Shown one piece after another: positions 49,200 to 62,700 of a stretch of DNA of 64,000 bases. Origin of the DNA: Patiria miniata (taxonomy: Eukaryota; Echinodermata; Asteroidea; Valvatida; Asterinidae); assembly GCF_015706575.1 (NCBI RefSeq), contig NW_024037074.1, positions 17,225,334 through 17,289,333 of the forward strand, written 5' to 3'. A model generated the notes under the pieces. The model worked only from the letters and a program-made list of their open reading frames with translations, searched no databases and was not told the DNA's origin. Within the stretch, counting starts at the first letter, position 1; the number at the start of each line of letters is the position of its first letter. A program made the position numbers and the translations under genes.

Positions 49200-49956
49200 C
49201 ACATTAACATACTAAGCAGATTCATGAAGCTAGTCTCTCAGTATAGTCACCGGAACCTGATTTTTGGCAACTTAACAGCATCTTATCAGGCTTCATGATC
49301 TAGCCACAAAGAAGGATTTAACAACTGCAGCTAACGGTCTAGCTACACACCCTCAGAGCTTCATCATGCCAAGGATAATAAATCACAAAATTCCATTTGA
49401 TCATTTGCAGGAGCGTCAACTCTACTACATCCAAAAGACTCCCCGGTAATCTGCGGTTGTAAGAAGGTTTGGCCTCATTAATGCCAGAAACACAATACCC
49501 TTAGTTCTAGCTGATCACAATCCTGTCAAATTCCTCTTTTTTTTCTGTTCAAGAGACAGAGCCAACAAGAAAAAGACTGGGTAGACAAGTTGGAGGATAA
49601 GACAGCTTGCTGTGGAATGTTTGCGCCTGATTAAGGGGGACCTGCAATTGAGCACAACGCTGGGGTATAGCTCTGGCGACAGCTAGACCATGGACCATCA
49701 GTCTATGGGACAGTCTGCTAACTTCCTCTGACATTCTCAGCTTAAGCAGCCAACAGGGTGCCAACAATTTGTTGGGGGATGCTCATGCCCAGAAGAAAAG
49801 ACATCTGATTAAAGCCTGGACCAGGATGGGGTCCGTGTGTGTGTTTGTGTGCCTATGTGAGAGCAGGGCAGAGCAGCAAAATCTCCCCAGGCTCTCTTCA
49901 GGGCCAAACAAAACCTCCTTCCTAAAATGTGTAATGAGCTGTTGGCTGTTCCAGTG

Positions 49957-49965
49957 TATAAAAGG
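49957..49965 (+). promoter_or_regulatory. Consensus TATA box TATAAAAGG
   Basis: This is a strong core-promoter match. A start near 49985-49992 would be expected. It lies inside the probable Smad intron on the opposite strand, and no clear coding exon follows, so it may be an antisense or non-coding promoter or chance. Confidence 0.25.
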
Positions 49966-51416
49966 GCCCCACACTGCTCCAGAAAAAAAGTCTGAGCGGT
50001 GCCGGCCTGGTGTTTTCTCTTCTCCTCTTTTACTCTTTTCTTTAGGGGACTATGGTCCCTCTTCTTCCGACCGCCACCAATGAGAGAAGAAGAGGGTAGG
50101 AAAAGGAGGAATTATGTTCTTTCTACTTCTTCAAAAGGGGTCCTTTTAGGGTGTACAACAACACCGCTGGACAAACAGGGCATGTGCAATGATGCGTGGG
50201 GTCATCAGAAAGAGAGAAAATAGCGGCTGTTTACTTAGGGGACCCCCCTGTGTGTTCATAACAAGGGTTGGCTCCAACTGGATCCAATCAAGCAATAAGG
50301 GTAGACTGTCCTGGCATAACATAACAGCCCCACGCACAGTGGTTACTTGTTCAGTTATGCAACTGCAAGCAGTTGGGTATACTCAACACTCCAAAAAAAA
50401 AAAGTGCTCTGTACAAATTCTTGAGTTTTCCTGAATGGGGGCATCCTGTTGCCCGCTATGCGTGGTGTATACCACACCACCTTGCCCGCTTTTGATCTGC
50501 ACCGGCTTTTTCCCACCTTTTTTTTCCCGCTATCCTTTCCATCACCTTTTTGCCGTGATCAAACTAGACCGCCGATCATATAAAAAAAAAATGTTCTCAC
50601 AAAGTGAATAACTGTGCAAAGGGTCCACTTGTATATAATATCGAAAGCGTCTCTGTGGCGAAGCATTCACCAGAGATTTGTTGAAGCATCTAGGCCGCCA
50701 CCGTTGGAGAGTTGTCGCGTCTGGAAATATTTCTTCTTGTCGATAAAAGCAACTGCCGGCTTCGGTCTTTTACAAGTCACTGGAGTATCGTCATCTCCAT
50801 GAAGCTGTGAACTTGTTGACACACTTACAATACCCTGAGCTTTTTAAAAGCCCATGTCTAGTTCAACTCTGTAAGAATTATATTGCCCTTGCCGTTACAA
50901 GGGAGTCGTACAGTCCTATTTGCCTGATCCCTAGTAACTACATGTATACACCAAAAAAAAATTATGGTCTAACTCAAATTTACAAAGAAGGGGAAAAGAA
51001 CCTTTGTCTGTCATTTGTCATGACAAAATATGTGAAAATGCATAGATTTTTAATTTTTACAATTATGCAACATTTCTATAATAAATTCCAAACAATGTAT
51101 TTATATATTGAATTCCCTTGTTTCAAGTGATATTTCTTTATGTTATCGTCATGACATAATGGCCATGATAAATATTCGACGTAGTGGAACTGTAATTAAA
51201 TTTCCCCGCTAATGGCACTAACAGTCAATCAACTTTCAATCAAACAAAGTCATTAATTCATGAGGTAAATTACGCGGATGACTGATAACGCTTTTAACTC
51301 AAGCCAAGTCTTCATCGAGAGAGCTCAAATGCCCGTGATGTCTTCCCTGTCTATTAATTCAAAAGAATACAATTTTAGTCAAGTACTCTTGTGTGCAGTT
51401 TGTCTACAAATTATCC

Positions 51417-51436
51417 GGGGGGGGGGGGGGGGGGGG
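51417..51436. repeat. Poly-G tract of 20 nt
   Basis: Uninterrupted G within the probable Smad intron. Confidence 0.9.
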
Positions 51437-53742
51437 AATTCATTGAGCCCTATTAAGCTTGATTGCGTTTAAATCCAGGGGGAACCCCAACCCCTTTCAA
51501 AAAGGAACAATTTTTGTTTGAAATAATTATGAGAAACGCGATCAAACATTTCTCCATCATTGCGAAGAACTATCGATCGAGCTATTCAATTATCTTGGCC
51601 TATAGGCTAGATGGCTCTCCCCCCCCAAGATGTTGCTTCATATGGTCAAAAACTTTTAATCTTTTGTAGATAAACTACAAAAGGAAGCTCATGTAATGTA
51701 CTTTTTCCTACTCTTAATTATTTCTACAAAAATCTTTTAATTGTAATGATATAGTTGTACATGACATCTTGCGGGAAATCCCACAAATAATCATGTCAGA
51801 CAGTTGATCGTGATCAGTTTTCAAGTTATGAATTTCCGCGAGTCAAACAAATATATAAATTGATAATGATCATTGTTTCTACTTATAAAAAAACTAAGTG
51901 AATGCTAAATGTCTCGGTCATTTATCAGTGGATACTTCATTTGCAACTGATTCACGATAACTTTACCAAGACAACTTAGACAAGCACATACCATCACTTC
52001 TACATTTAAAGCAGACACATACATTTTTAGAGAGGGCAAATCAACTGCTTGCAGACAAACACGAAAACAAGCAAATCCCATATTTTCCTTCGGAAAAACA
52101 ATCTAATTACCTTTCCTGTCATGTCATTTCCACCAGCGATCCATTCCAACTAGCCTTCAAACCGTTCTGAAGGAGCCACATAAATAAACTGTTTTTCACA
52201 TGGTGTGATTCTGACACCCCCCCCCCTCCCAAAAGCAAACATGTATGCACAAACACACAACAGACACACATACCACCAGTTTGGAAAAGAGTTTCTGGGG
52301 AGAGTGACGCTGATTCTATCTGTCACTGGTGTGTTTCCGTGCCTCAAGTTCAATGCAGTTCACAGGCCCACTACCCAGGTCAGTGCACCGCCGCAGCCTA
52401 AATTGGTTACGGAGGAGTGGCGTCGTCCTCGCCAGGACTTGAGTACTTTTAAATATGTGGCCGGGGTTCTAAGATCTCATTTATCGTCAGGAGCCCTGGT
52501 GGAGTCTCCCTAGAAATTTGTGTTGTGTGTGTGGTTTTGTCTCATGATGGAAGTGGGAGACAGTCCAACAATGGAGGTCCACCTTGTACTGCATTAACAT
52601 ATTTTGGGTAGTAAAATTGTGAAATTTTGGGTAGATTTTGATAACGGAAAGGAGCACAAGTAAAGGGCGTACATATCCTACTTGTTTACAACCATACGAG
52701 GCTTCAACTTAAGATTAAAAATGAGTGGATGCCGGACAAATTCAAAGACAATATTTGGTGACCAACATGATCCACCTTCTCACTTGATTAATCCCAATAT
52801 TATAATAATCCAACTGCTTGTTCAGGTTTTTGTTGCATACATGAACATCCCTTAACTGCTGACATTCCCCAACTGCGGACAGTATCTAAAAATTACAATG
52901 CTCATTTTGGAATTGGCTATTTTTGTTTACGGCTTTAGGCCATCTCTTACTGACATGATGTTATCACAGGACGTCACAGTCAAAATAATCTGGACCGTAA
53001 CACAACAAATGAGTAAATTAATCCAGTAACAACGGTACAGACACCAGACTAATTAATTAATACCACACCATTCCAGACGACGCAAGAGTCATTTCATGTC
53101 AGATTTTCCCGGCAATTCTCCTTTAACTCATCTTCCTCCACCCCTACGGTTTGACCCCTAGTTCCTATCTCCCTGAACCCTTGGCTGATTCTCCTTGGCG
53201 ACAGTCAGAGGACGCCTCAGGGAGTTGGGGGGGGGGGGGGGGGAGCGTAGCCCCTTCCATATCACCGCCAAGACATGCTCTAGCGCTCTCTGCATCAGCA
53301 TAACATGTACATCCTCCCAAATAAGTCAATGCACTACATGTACAACGTACACGTAAGCCTACGTACGTTTCTTCATTACTCAGAAAAAGGGTCCGGTAAC
53401 ACGAAAGGCCGATAACAGCACAGGTTTTCAACATGGCTGCCATCAACACAGATTTGTACTATGTGCTCTGAATCAATTCCTTTCTCAAAATATGATCATT
53501 TTCTGGTCTGCCAACTTGCCTTCACAAAAATTGACACTGCTTAAACATGTGCCAGAATGAATTAATATTTCTGGTTTAGCCAATGCTTTTTTTCTCAGCA
53601 AATGGGCACTGCTCCATAAATAGGTGAAGAAGAATTCCCTTTAAATTCAAGATGTATATTATGAGCGTTTTTCTTATAAAGAAAACATGTTCACTGTGGG
53701 CTTTGTAGTATTCTATGCAACAAAATAATTATGAATGTACAC

Positions 53743-53766
53743 ATACATGTACATGTACATGTACAT
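53743..53766. repeat. (ACATGT)n microsatellite
   Basis: Self-complementary ACATGT/GTACAT hexamers in tandem. Single or paired copies of the same word are common elsewhere in the window, for example near 5818, 41410, 44005, 53336 and 62044. Confidence 0.85.
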
Positions 53767-54384
53767 ATACTGTGCATGGCCTGCATGCACACACAATTAA
53801 CACATTCATGAACAGTGGCTCTGTGCAGTATGTGGAAAGCACATAATTTATGTGATATAAACACTGCATCTATGTACATGTAGACCTGTCAAGTGTATGG
53901 CGATAAGGCCAATGGTCATCTATGATTCTGTAAAACTAATCTGCAAACCGACTCCTTCACTATGGCAGCATAAAATACAATTCACATACATACACACGTA
54001 CATGTTGGCTTTGACACATTTTTGCAGTTAAGAAAAAGTTTCATTTATATTTTACAAATTTCTGAACATATAGTGAAAAAAAACCCCAAAATCCAAACTG
54101 CCTTTCTGTCATAAAAAATCTCATTCTCACTCTCAGTCCCGATATATAAATGGACCAAAAAAAAAAAAAAAAAGAACGGGGAAAAAAAAAAAAATCTTGC
54201 AAATGACGATACTCGTGAATGTACCGACTTCATGCAGGGTGCCTACCCACGACGCCAACCCATTAATGGACGGTCCTTAATGTTAGTGGGATATTAAATA
54301 TGAATCTAAGTATCGGGCTCCCACCAGAAATGCATCCCGGCAGCGTAATGTAGTTAACCGCCACCTTAACTAGATAGAGCGCCC

Positions 54385-54392
54385 AGGTGTGA
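54385..54392 (+). promoter_or_regulatory. T-box half-site AGGTGTGA
   Basis: AGGTGTGA within CCCAGGTGTGACCCG, overlapping a CAGGTG E-box. It sits in a GC-richer block at 54.24-54.46 kb with several TTAATG homeobox-like words. Confidence 0.25.
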
Positions 54393-55404
54393 CCCGTCAA
54401 CCGCAGGTTTTCTTGAGGTCACTGACACCTTCGCTGAGCCCTCCGCTGCTGCAATGCACTAACAGACCTTGAGTCAAAGCACACTAATCTAATAAAAAGA
54501 AAGCCTCCAGAAAAGGAAACACGCCGGAGTTGTATGCAACCCTCGCCGTAAAAAAACGACGGACAATCACAAAAAATTTAAAGGCACATTTTTTTCTTCC
54601 CTGTTTCATTCTGTTTTTGATTGAAGAGTTGTTGGCTGAGAGAGGTTTCTTATATTCTGGCGTAATTGCAAAAAGCCTTTTTGAAAACGGGGAAGACATT
54701 GTAAACCGAGTCGCGCACGGAGACATACATACATATAACCTTGAGGACAGAAATGTAATTATCCGTGTACATTGGTCCCGCGCACTTAGGCCGACATTTG
54801 CTCGGCGCTTGTAGAAAACCCTGTCTTCAAAACGTCGACCTGATGTAAATAAAAACTGCCATCATGAATCACGGCTGTAAATCTTTCGGCACCTTTGATG
54901 CAACTATTAATCCGATAAGCGCGACATGAAAACTTTCAAAATTGGATCTCACTGACGAACTTGATTTCCAGACAAATGGTGTTTTGTCATTGACCCGCGA
55001 ACTTCTGATGAGCTATATTTTATTTTTCCCTGAAGTGTCGGCATACCAAAATGTACCCATTTTGATTGTGCTCGAATACGCCAAAGTTTGCAAAGGAACA
55101 AACATGGTTAACATAAAACATGCATAAATCAAGTGCTTCAGGCTTGTCATGAAAAAAACAAAAACTTGTTTTTCTCTATTACATTATCTTGAAAAAATGA
55201 CAAGAGATAAAAAACAAATCATTATCCACTGTGGAGCCAGAGCCAGTGAAAAAAAAAAAAAATTGTAGCCAAAAAAATTGACATTCCAATGACAGTCGGC
55301 GATAAACACTAGCTTTGAAGTTGAGAGGTCTGTTGAAGCAATGGAGAGAAAGCTGCAGGCAGCGTTCCCGCGGCGCCCCGGACCCGTGTGATGGCGTCTG
55401 TGGA

Positions 55405-55417
55405 TAACCTTTGACCT
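55405..55417 (-). promoter_or_regulatory. DR1 nuclear-receptor-type element
   Basis: The minus strand reads AGGTCAAAGGTTA, two AGGTCA-type half-sites spaced by one base. This is the HNF4/RXR/COUP-TF DR1 pattern with one mismatch. Confidence 0.35.
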
Positions 55418-58400
55418 TTCTGTTTGGAGAAAGGCCACCCAGGCAAGCAGCGAGGGCAGAGTCCTAACATCAACACTATCTGATGGCAAGTGCTATGTAA
55501 ACTCTGCACTGCCACATTAATCAACCTGGTCTGCAGGACTGGGACGAGAGCGTGGTGTATTGAGCTCCGAGCTAAGATTGCATGGAACTGAATGCACTGC
55601 CTCTTGGAGATGGCTAAATCTGACCCTACCCAACAAATACATTTCACTTGTACCTTTGAAACATCCTACACAGCGCTACAACTTCAATGTAGATGGGTGT
55701 ATACAGACTATGCTCTCAAACATGACAGACCTTTTAACTGTTTAAAATCTTAAGAAACAAATCTCTGTCTCAAAGTCACTTTGAACCTCTTCACAAGTTG
55801 ACAGATGTCAAGTTCATATTGAAATGATTTTTTTTCTTCAAATGCACAAAAAATTCTCAAATGCAGCTAATGACGGCAAAAACTTGAAGCAATTTATTTC
55901 ATACTACCTACCATACATGAGCTTTAACCACATCAACTGCATATTCTAGAAATAAGTTTGGTGGAGTTTCTCTCAAGACTCAAGTCCAACGTTTTTCACA
56001 GATATGAATCGTTTCTTGTTTTTTTCATTAAGGCCAACACCTTCATGCTACATGTACAGAAATAAAATAACCTTTTGATCAATCATCAACGCTGAATTAC
56101 ATTTTATCTCTACAGAACATTTTTAGTTGTCAGAGTGTGATCTATTAATCAGCGTTTACCATCTGTGACCAAAAAAAAACCAATGACAGCACAAACTCTA
56201 AATGTTTCTCTCAAGTGATAACGAATTGCTCATCTGAAAAACCCAAAAGAGGGTGCATACGAGGTGGACCCCATTAACAGCCAAGTGAACCGACAAGACG
56301 GGTGTTCTTAGCAACGAAAAATTGGCTACCGTGGCAGAAACTGTTAAGTGCTCTCAGACGGCATTTCGCGAGCGCTCTCTCGCCGTGGAATTTATATTCA
56401 AAATGTTTGCTTATAATAATCCAGGGGACGGGACGGTTTGGAGAGAGCTGTACCGGAGAGACCGAGCTGGGAGATCAGATGATGGATGGGTGAAAATGCC
56501 GTCCGTACATGTCCCATAAAAAAAAGGGGAAAAAAAAGAAATGCAATTTATAAGCAACGAGAACATGTGTGAGTGGGTGCTTTGCTAGATCTCTGAAATG
56601 TGCAGAAGAACGAAGGAGCTCTATGATTACATGTAGATGGTGGAAATATGTATTCACGAAATAACTGCGAGTACATGTGATTTGTGTTGACATGATATTC
56701 TACTGTTTTATTTACTACAACTGAAGTACCAAAAGGATGCATAAATCTTACAATTTTCTTTGGTCAAATCCGACTTTCAGTCCATGATCCAAAGCAATCA
56801 TTTTTCTGAACTGAATACACTATCAAGCGGCCAGCTATGCGACAACTTAAATAAAGACAACCCAAGAGACAACAAACCTGACTTGGCATAAACCGAAAAA
56901 AAAAAAATCACTGCTCTTGCTCCTCGAAAGAGCTCAACCCACAAGCTCCAAGAATCAGGATGCTTTTATTTACGCTAAGCCACAGGGCAAACAAACTGGA
57001 GGGAAGCACACTTTCCTCCACAGCGTTGTGAAACCCCGGACACAAATGAGAGAGAGTGTCCACTACGCACTGATAAGGAATACTCCCTTTCTCAAGTTGA
57101 TCGTCCTTGACGAAAGACCTTTTTTCCTTTCTTTTGGCCCAGTGTTTGCCCAGGCACAAAAGGCGCCCAAAAATGCAAGACACTTGGCATTATTCACAGG
57201 CTTCTGCAAACAGACATTCTTCTCAGCCTATATATGACCTCAGCGATGATCCCCAGGGGGAAAAATCCTGACCAATTTCAAGAGAAGCTTAGATTTTCAG
57301 AAGCCACTTTGAGCCCTCTGTGTACCCAAATCCAAGGATTGTTACCAGTGTCTTCCCCGTTAAATTAAGTCACACAAGATAAAGCCTTCTGATGCACACA
57401 GACGTTGATAATATTTATTGAGTTTGAAATTTGAGACCACCCCTTTTGGAAGGTCGGCTGGAGTTCATACGCGTATCTCCGTTCGCTTGGCATATCATTT
57501 CATAAGTCACTACGACCAACAAGCTTTTCGTTGTTGGAAGTCCTGTGACGCCAGTCTCCTAAGATAAGGCCTTAACCATCAAACGATTTTCAGTAATCCC
57601 TCTTAACTATTTACCCCCCCCCCCTTGGATAGATAAAATTTCCAAGCACCCCCCCCCCCCCAAAAAAAATCAAGATGGAGTGCCAGTTTTCTTTAAAAGC
57701 AGAGTGTGAATCAACTGAAAATATGGGACTAAATACTTAACAAGCATGGTAACCCGTGAGTAACTTGTAAGTTACCTATTTTCATGTTAACCGATGTGAC
57801 CCTAAAATAAAGCAATTCCCCTTAACCTTCCCAAATCCATCAAAATCCATTCCCCCGTTTGGGGGCTTTTGGTAGGCAAGCCATGAGTACCAAGCCCATC
57901 AAAATCAAAATGCACCTACCAGTACATGTAGATAGTAGTGGTGGTAGATTTCAGCGGATTTGGTCCTAAAGCATTATGTGAAGCAGGGTCAGTGATGGAT
58001 TTTGGCGGACTTGGTCCAGTACTTAGTAAAAGACACTAGGGAGTTACAGGTAGGGTTAAGATGAAGAATATAAATAGTTTCTTTAAAATAACATAAAAGA
58101 CAAGGAAAAGAATGAAACTGGGGCATTTGGTACGTGGCCAAGGCCCATTATCTAAGTCCTCAAGAGTCCTAGCTCATTAAATGTCCGAAATTCAGAGTCC
58201 GATTTTTTTAAAATCCTGCAAACAGTCCTTACTCTTCACTCACTGCCCACTATAAACTCTACACCACTTAAGAAGACTGTTTATGGTTCCAATAAATAAT
58301 GCCACAGCAACTGTTTACTTTATGTTTCAGAAAAAAAAAGACAAATGGGAAGGGGCCCCTGGATAGCGACCATGAAATCTTGGAGAGTTTTAGAAGTGAC

Positions 58401-59757
58401 TGTCTTTTAGAAAAGTAGGAATAGCTTGCTCTGAATTCGCTGTGATAGACGTCTTTTTTGGTGATGTGTACACTTATATTCTCTACAATATATTCGATTT
58501 GTGGAATACATAGTCTGTTAATATTGTTACTTTGGTGTTTATCTCAAGCAAAGATGTGTTAGTTTTTGTGTATTCATGTACATTTTGTGCATTTTTTTGG
58601 TTGCATCCTATTTTATAAACAGATCAATTAAGAGTAGCTTTGAAGTTTTAGTCTTCTGAAGGAAATTGACAAAACCATGCTAGGACATATTTCTTGTATT
58701 CATCTAGTTCAGTACTACTAGTACTATAACAAAAAGGCAGCCCAGCATTTCGTTTTTATGCAAGCTGTATGTACACAGAGCCACCCCAATGTCGATGTGC
58801 ATATGAATGGAGCACCCCTTTCCCTGAAAAGAGAAGAATCTGACAGCATTTGTCGCAGAAAGAACTCTATGTACACACTGCCAACCACAACAACGCTCGC
58901 TCATCCTTCAACCATTTTGTTCTTTCTACTCTCCACGCAAACCCTCTTGTGTGCACCCCTTTGCCATGGGCTACTGCTTTTGCGGGATCCCTCCCGGCCC
59001 ATTCACATGCAAATTCTAAAGAGCCACTTGCTTGAATTTTCTCTCTCCAGAAAGCTCTCAGAAGTCAAACCGCCGTGTAGAAGAATGTCTACCCGGCTCA
59101 GCTAAAATGCCTCGCCTATCAGTATATGCTTTGGTTGAATACATACTCATAGACTGATGATAGAGAGTTTGAAGGGTGAGGATAAGGTCTAAAACAATAA
59201 ATCAAAGCTGGTGGTAGTTTTGTTTTCTGCAAATACTTCCCTTCTGATAGTTATTGCCATAACCTAAACAATTCTTTGCAGCACTTGTTAAGCTGTTTCT
59301 CGACAGAAAACCCTTGGCATTGACCTAAATCTGACTAGGCTGTACCTGTACTCCGCCTGGCAAAAAGTTGGCTAGTGGGTTTCCAGGTTTTTGAGAAACG
59401 CGTCCAAAGTTAATATTCCCTGTGTTCCTCTGATGGCCTATTGAGATAACTGTGGCATTTTGACACCCCCCCCCCTTTCAGAAAACAGGCTCCGTAACTT
59501 CTGTAACGGTGCCCTGGCCAACGCTTCCAGTCTTATCTTGATGAGGCTCCTTGAAATATTTCCGTGTCCAAACAGATAATCATACACAATCGCTCAACTT
59601 TATTAAACTATTTTAGAGAAGCCGTGTTATCGAACACAAGAGTGTACATAAGGACAAAGGGCACACAGATGGCACACCATCAGATCCCCGCACGCAGAAC
59701 CCAGCACAGCGATGGTAATAACACTGGCAGCAAAACAGGCTCCGAGTAGCCAACCAA

Positions 59758-59770
59758 AGGTCAAAGGTCG
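59758..59770 (+). promoter_or_regulatory. DR1 nuclear-receptor-type element
   Basis: AGGTCAAAGGTCG is a DR1 with one mismatch in the last base. AAGAGCAAGGTCA, an SF1/ERR-like half-site, follows about 25 bp later. Confidence 0.4.
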
Positions 59771-62700
59771 ATGGCAGAATAAAGAGTTGGTCAAGAGCAA
59801 GGTCAATCTGGAAATAATCTGGCTGGAAAAACAACCGAGAGATACAAAGGCCGTACTGGAATGCAATCAAGACCAATTATATCCAGATTGATGGAAGTTC
59901 AAGAGAAGTCATCATTTCAACATAAATTTTGCCTAAATTTACACCGTACTATTTTTATTATTTTTTTTACATCAATCTGAACGCCTAAAATGTTGAAATG
60001 TATCCATTTCAAGAAAACCAACGGCAGGAACAAGTATACATCTTCTAGCTGTGGTCTTTACTTTCAACTTCCAACAAGAAGTTATGATATATTATGGGTT
60101 AGGCAAAAAACAAACCTTCATAATATACAGATATCCCCAACAAAAGAGTCTGTTGTCTTCTAGGATGGCTAAGGTTAAAAGTTAACAGTCAACAACCAAA
60201 CCTATAAATAATACTGGTTATGGCTCCTCAACATTTGAAGCCTCTTCTACATGTAAACGCTCTTGTCCGCTGGAAGAATAATTACAAGAAAGCTAGCTTC
60301 TGGCTTGATGCTGCCTGTGGTTTCATACTGAGTCAATTACTGACGTTTTCACAACAAGGTTTTAATGTTGGAACACCATACATGCAGGGGGTTCATTTAC
60401 TTTAGGAGGGGGAAAAAACACTACTCTATTCCAAGGTCCTTCTGAATAAGACCAGACTTTTCAAATTAGGATGCTGTGTCTTAAAGGGGCACTCAAGAGA
60501 AATTTTGGATAGTTTTTAATTGAGAAACCTGTTTCGTTTGAGTCCAAGCTCACGATACTTTTTACTATTCCTGTCACGTAGGCCTTTGCTGAATCTGTTC
60601 TTAATGACAAAGAAGGCTTTGTATGTGATGCATCGCTGCGTACAATGCATGGTCTTGATTAATCATAATGCCATTTTTTAACGTTTATTACATGTAAAAA
60701 AAATAATTTATGAGGTTAGCGGAAGTTCAGCTTAACACAGTGGGACGTCGAGTGCTAAGGATGGCTGGCTCTATTATGAGGGGAATAAAACGAAAGCTGG
60801 GGTACTGGTAAACCACCGGAACTTATGACATTTAAAAGGGCGAGCCAGATGCAGCTTTGCTGATGTAAAATGCGGCAAAAAGTAATTCTGTTTTGAGCGA
60901 TGTGACATATTACTGTCCAAGGATTTAGAACAGCTTTGTGTAACAAATACTTAAAATCACAAAATAAAGTGATGCCATTTCCACAGGTCATCTAGACTTA
61001 CTGGAGATAGCACCCAACTTTCCTTAAAACTTAAGGGAGTGCCAATGGAATCTTTTATATGAACATTTGTAAAAATCAACAAAATATTTCTGCAGCTATC
61101 GCCCGGCCCAGCAGACTCAAAATAATATCTACATATACGTACGGTACACAGCGCACACTGGCTGAAACAACACAAAGTTCATCAGTTCAGTTTGGGAAAT
61201 ATTGCATCTCTCGGGAATTTTTTTTAAAATGTAATAAGCATACCGCCAAAAAATGTTCTATAAATGAATGGCACTAGAAAGGAACCCACAATTTACAATA
61301 CCCTATATTGGTCACCACTCGGAAGGAAACGGCCAATTTACAAATACAACTCCGTAATTTGAAGACTATAAGAACAAAATGTGCAATCCCTGTAACTAAT
61401 TCAGACCAGATTTTTTATTAATCAAGTCAAGCCTTTAGCTACAAGAAGAAGAAAAGGGAAATTATTGTAAAAACCTCGCCTGGAAAAAAAAGGAAGGTAG
61501 CTATCTTTCTGTACCTAGTTCGGTCACTGGCAATGAACAACTTCCTTTGTGGCTTGAGGTGATGTGGGGGAAAAAATACCTGGGCTTTTTACATTTCCCC
61601 CTCAGGGCATACGACCAAGGACAATCTGGAAACACTTTTCCAATCCAAACAGTTGAACCGTTTTCATGTTTCTCCATCATGTTTCTCCTGCCTCTAATTA
61701 GACCGTCTGTCCCAGATCACATGACGCTTATGTTGGGATGATTCCTGGACGTGACGCACAGATTGAGTAACATATTACAAAAAAAGTTCACTTGTGCAAA
61801 AGTCTTCCAAGTCATCACGCAGTCACAATAATAAAATGTTAAAAAGATACAGAAACAATGAATAAAATATTTACATTCATGAAAAAAATATTAAAAAAGA
61901 CTTCTGATTAATTTAAACTCATCACTGACTCAAATGTAATATCCCTTTCTTAAATGTCAGTTTTAATGCAAAAGTTGGATCTGCTAGACAGTAAAACTAA
62001 ACCCAGTAAAAACTTTAATCTTTTTTAATACTAAATGACATTACATGTACAATGTATCATCTTGAACAATTTCAAATTGATAAGTATTAAATTTGTTATC
62101 ATTCATTTTAAATATTTCGCACTTGTGTCAACTACTCTATGGTTATACCTACAAGCACCAACCGGAAGTTGGGTAAAAACTCAACACTGAGGGGCGCGCT
62201 GGGTTTACAGTACTTTGGTTACCCAGACCAGGGCTACTGTCTTACAAGTTGGAACTCAAACAGATGGGGAGAAATCGGAGAAGTCACGGTATGCTTCTCC
62301 AATGGAAAAAAAAATAACTTGCAAAGTTGGATAGAGCATGCTGGGTAAACTGCTCAATTCTCAAGGGAACAGGCTTCTTTGGGGCTTGAGTAAGAAAACA
62401 TCTGCGGCCAGTGGGTATCATTGGCCCAGCATGCGGGCTGCGGAAAGGGAAACAGATATTCTAGATGTGGTCATGTTTGAGTTACGGTGACCCACGTTTT
62501 CGATTGTGGATACTTTACAGCTTGACTTTTTGATTGAAAAGGTAGCATTTGTGTCAAGTTAAAAACTTTTGCCAACTGTCCTAGACTGTACAAGCTACTT
62601 ATCAACTCCACACTGCACGAATCTCAATTTTTCCCACTCTAAATTTGATATTGGAGTTTGGATACACTGACGTGTTTTCAAAAGTGGAATGGAGATTTTT

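Noticed and set aside
60957-61175. Minus-strand frame with a perfect GTAAGT donor near 61000, tested as a Smad exon
   Set aside because: The peptide before the donor (TPLSFKESWVLSP) does not resemble the I-Smad linker, and no matching acceptor phase was found.
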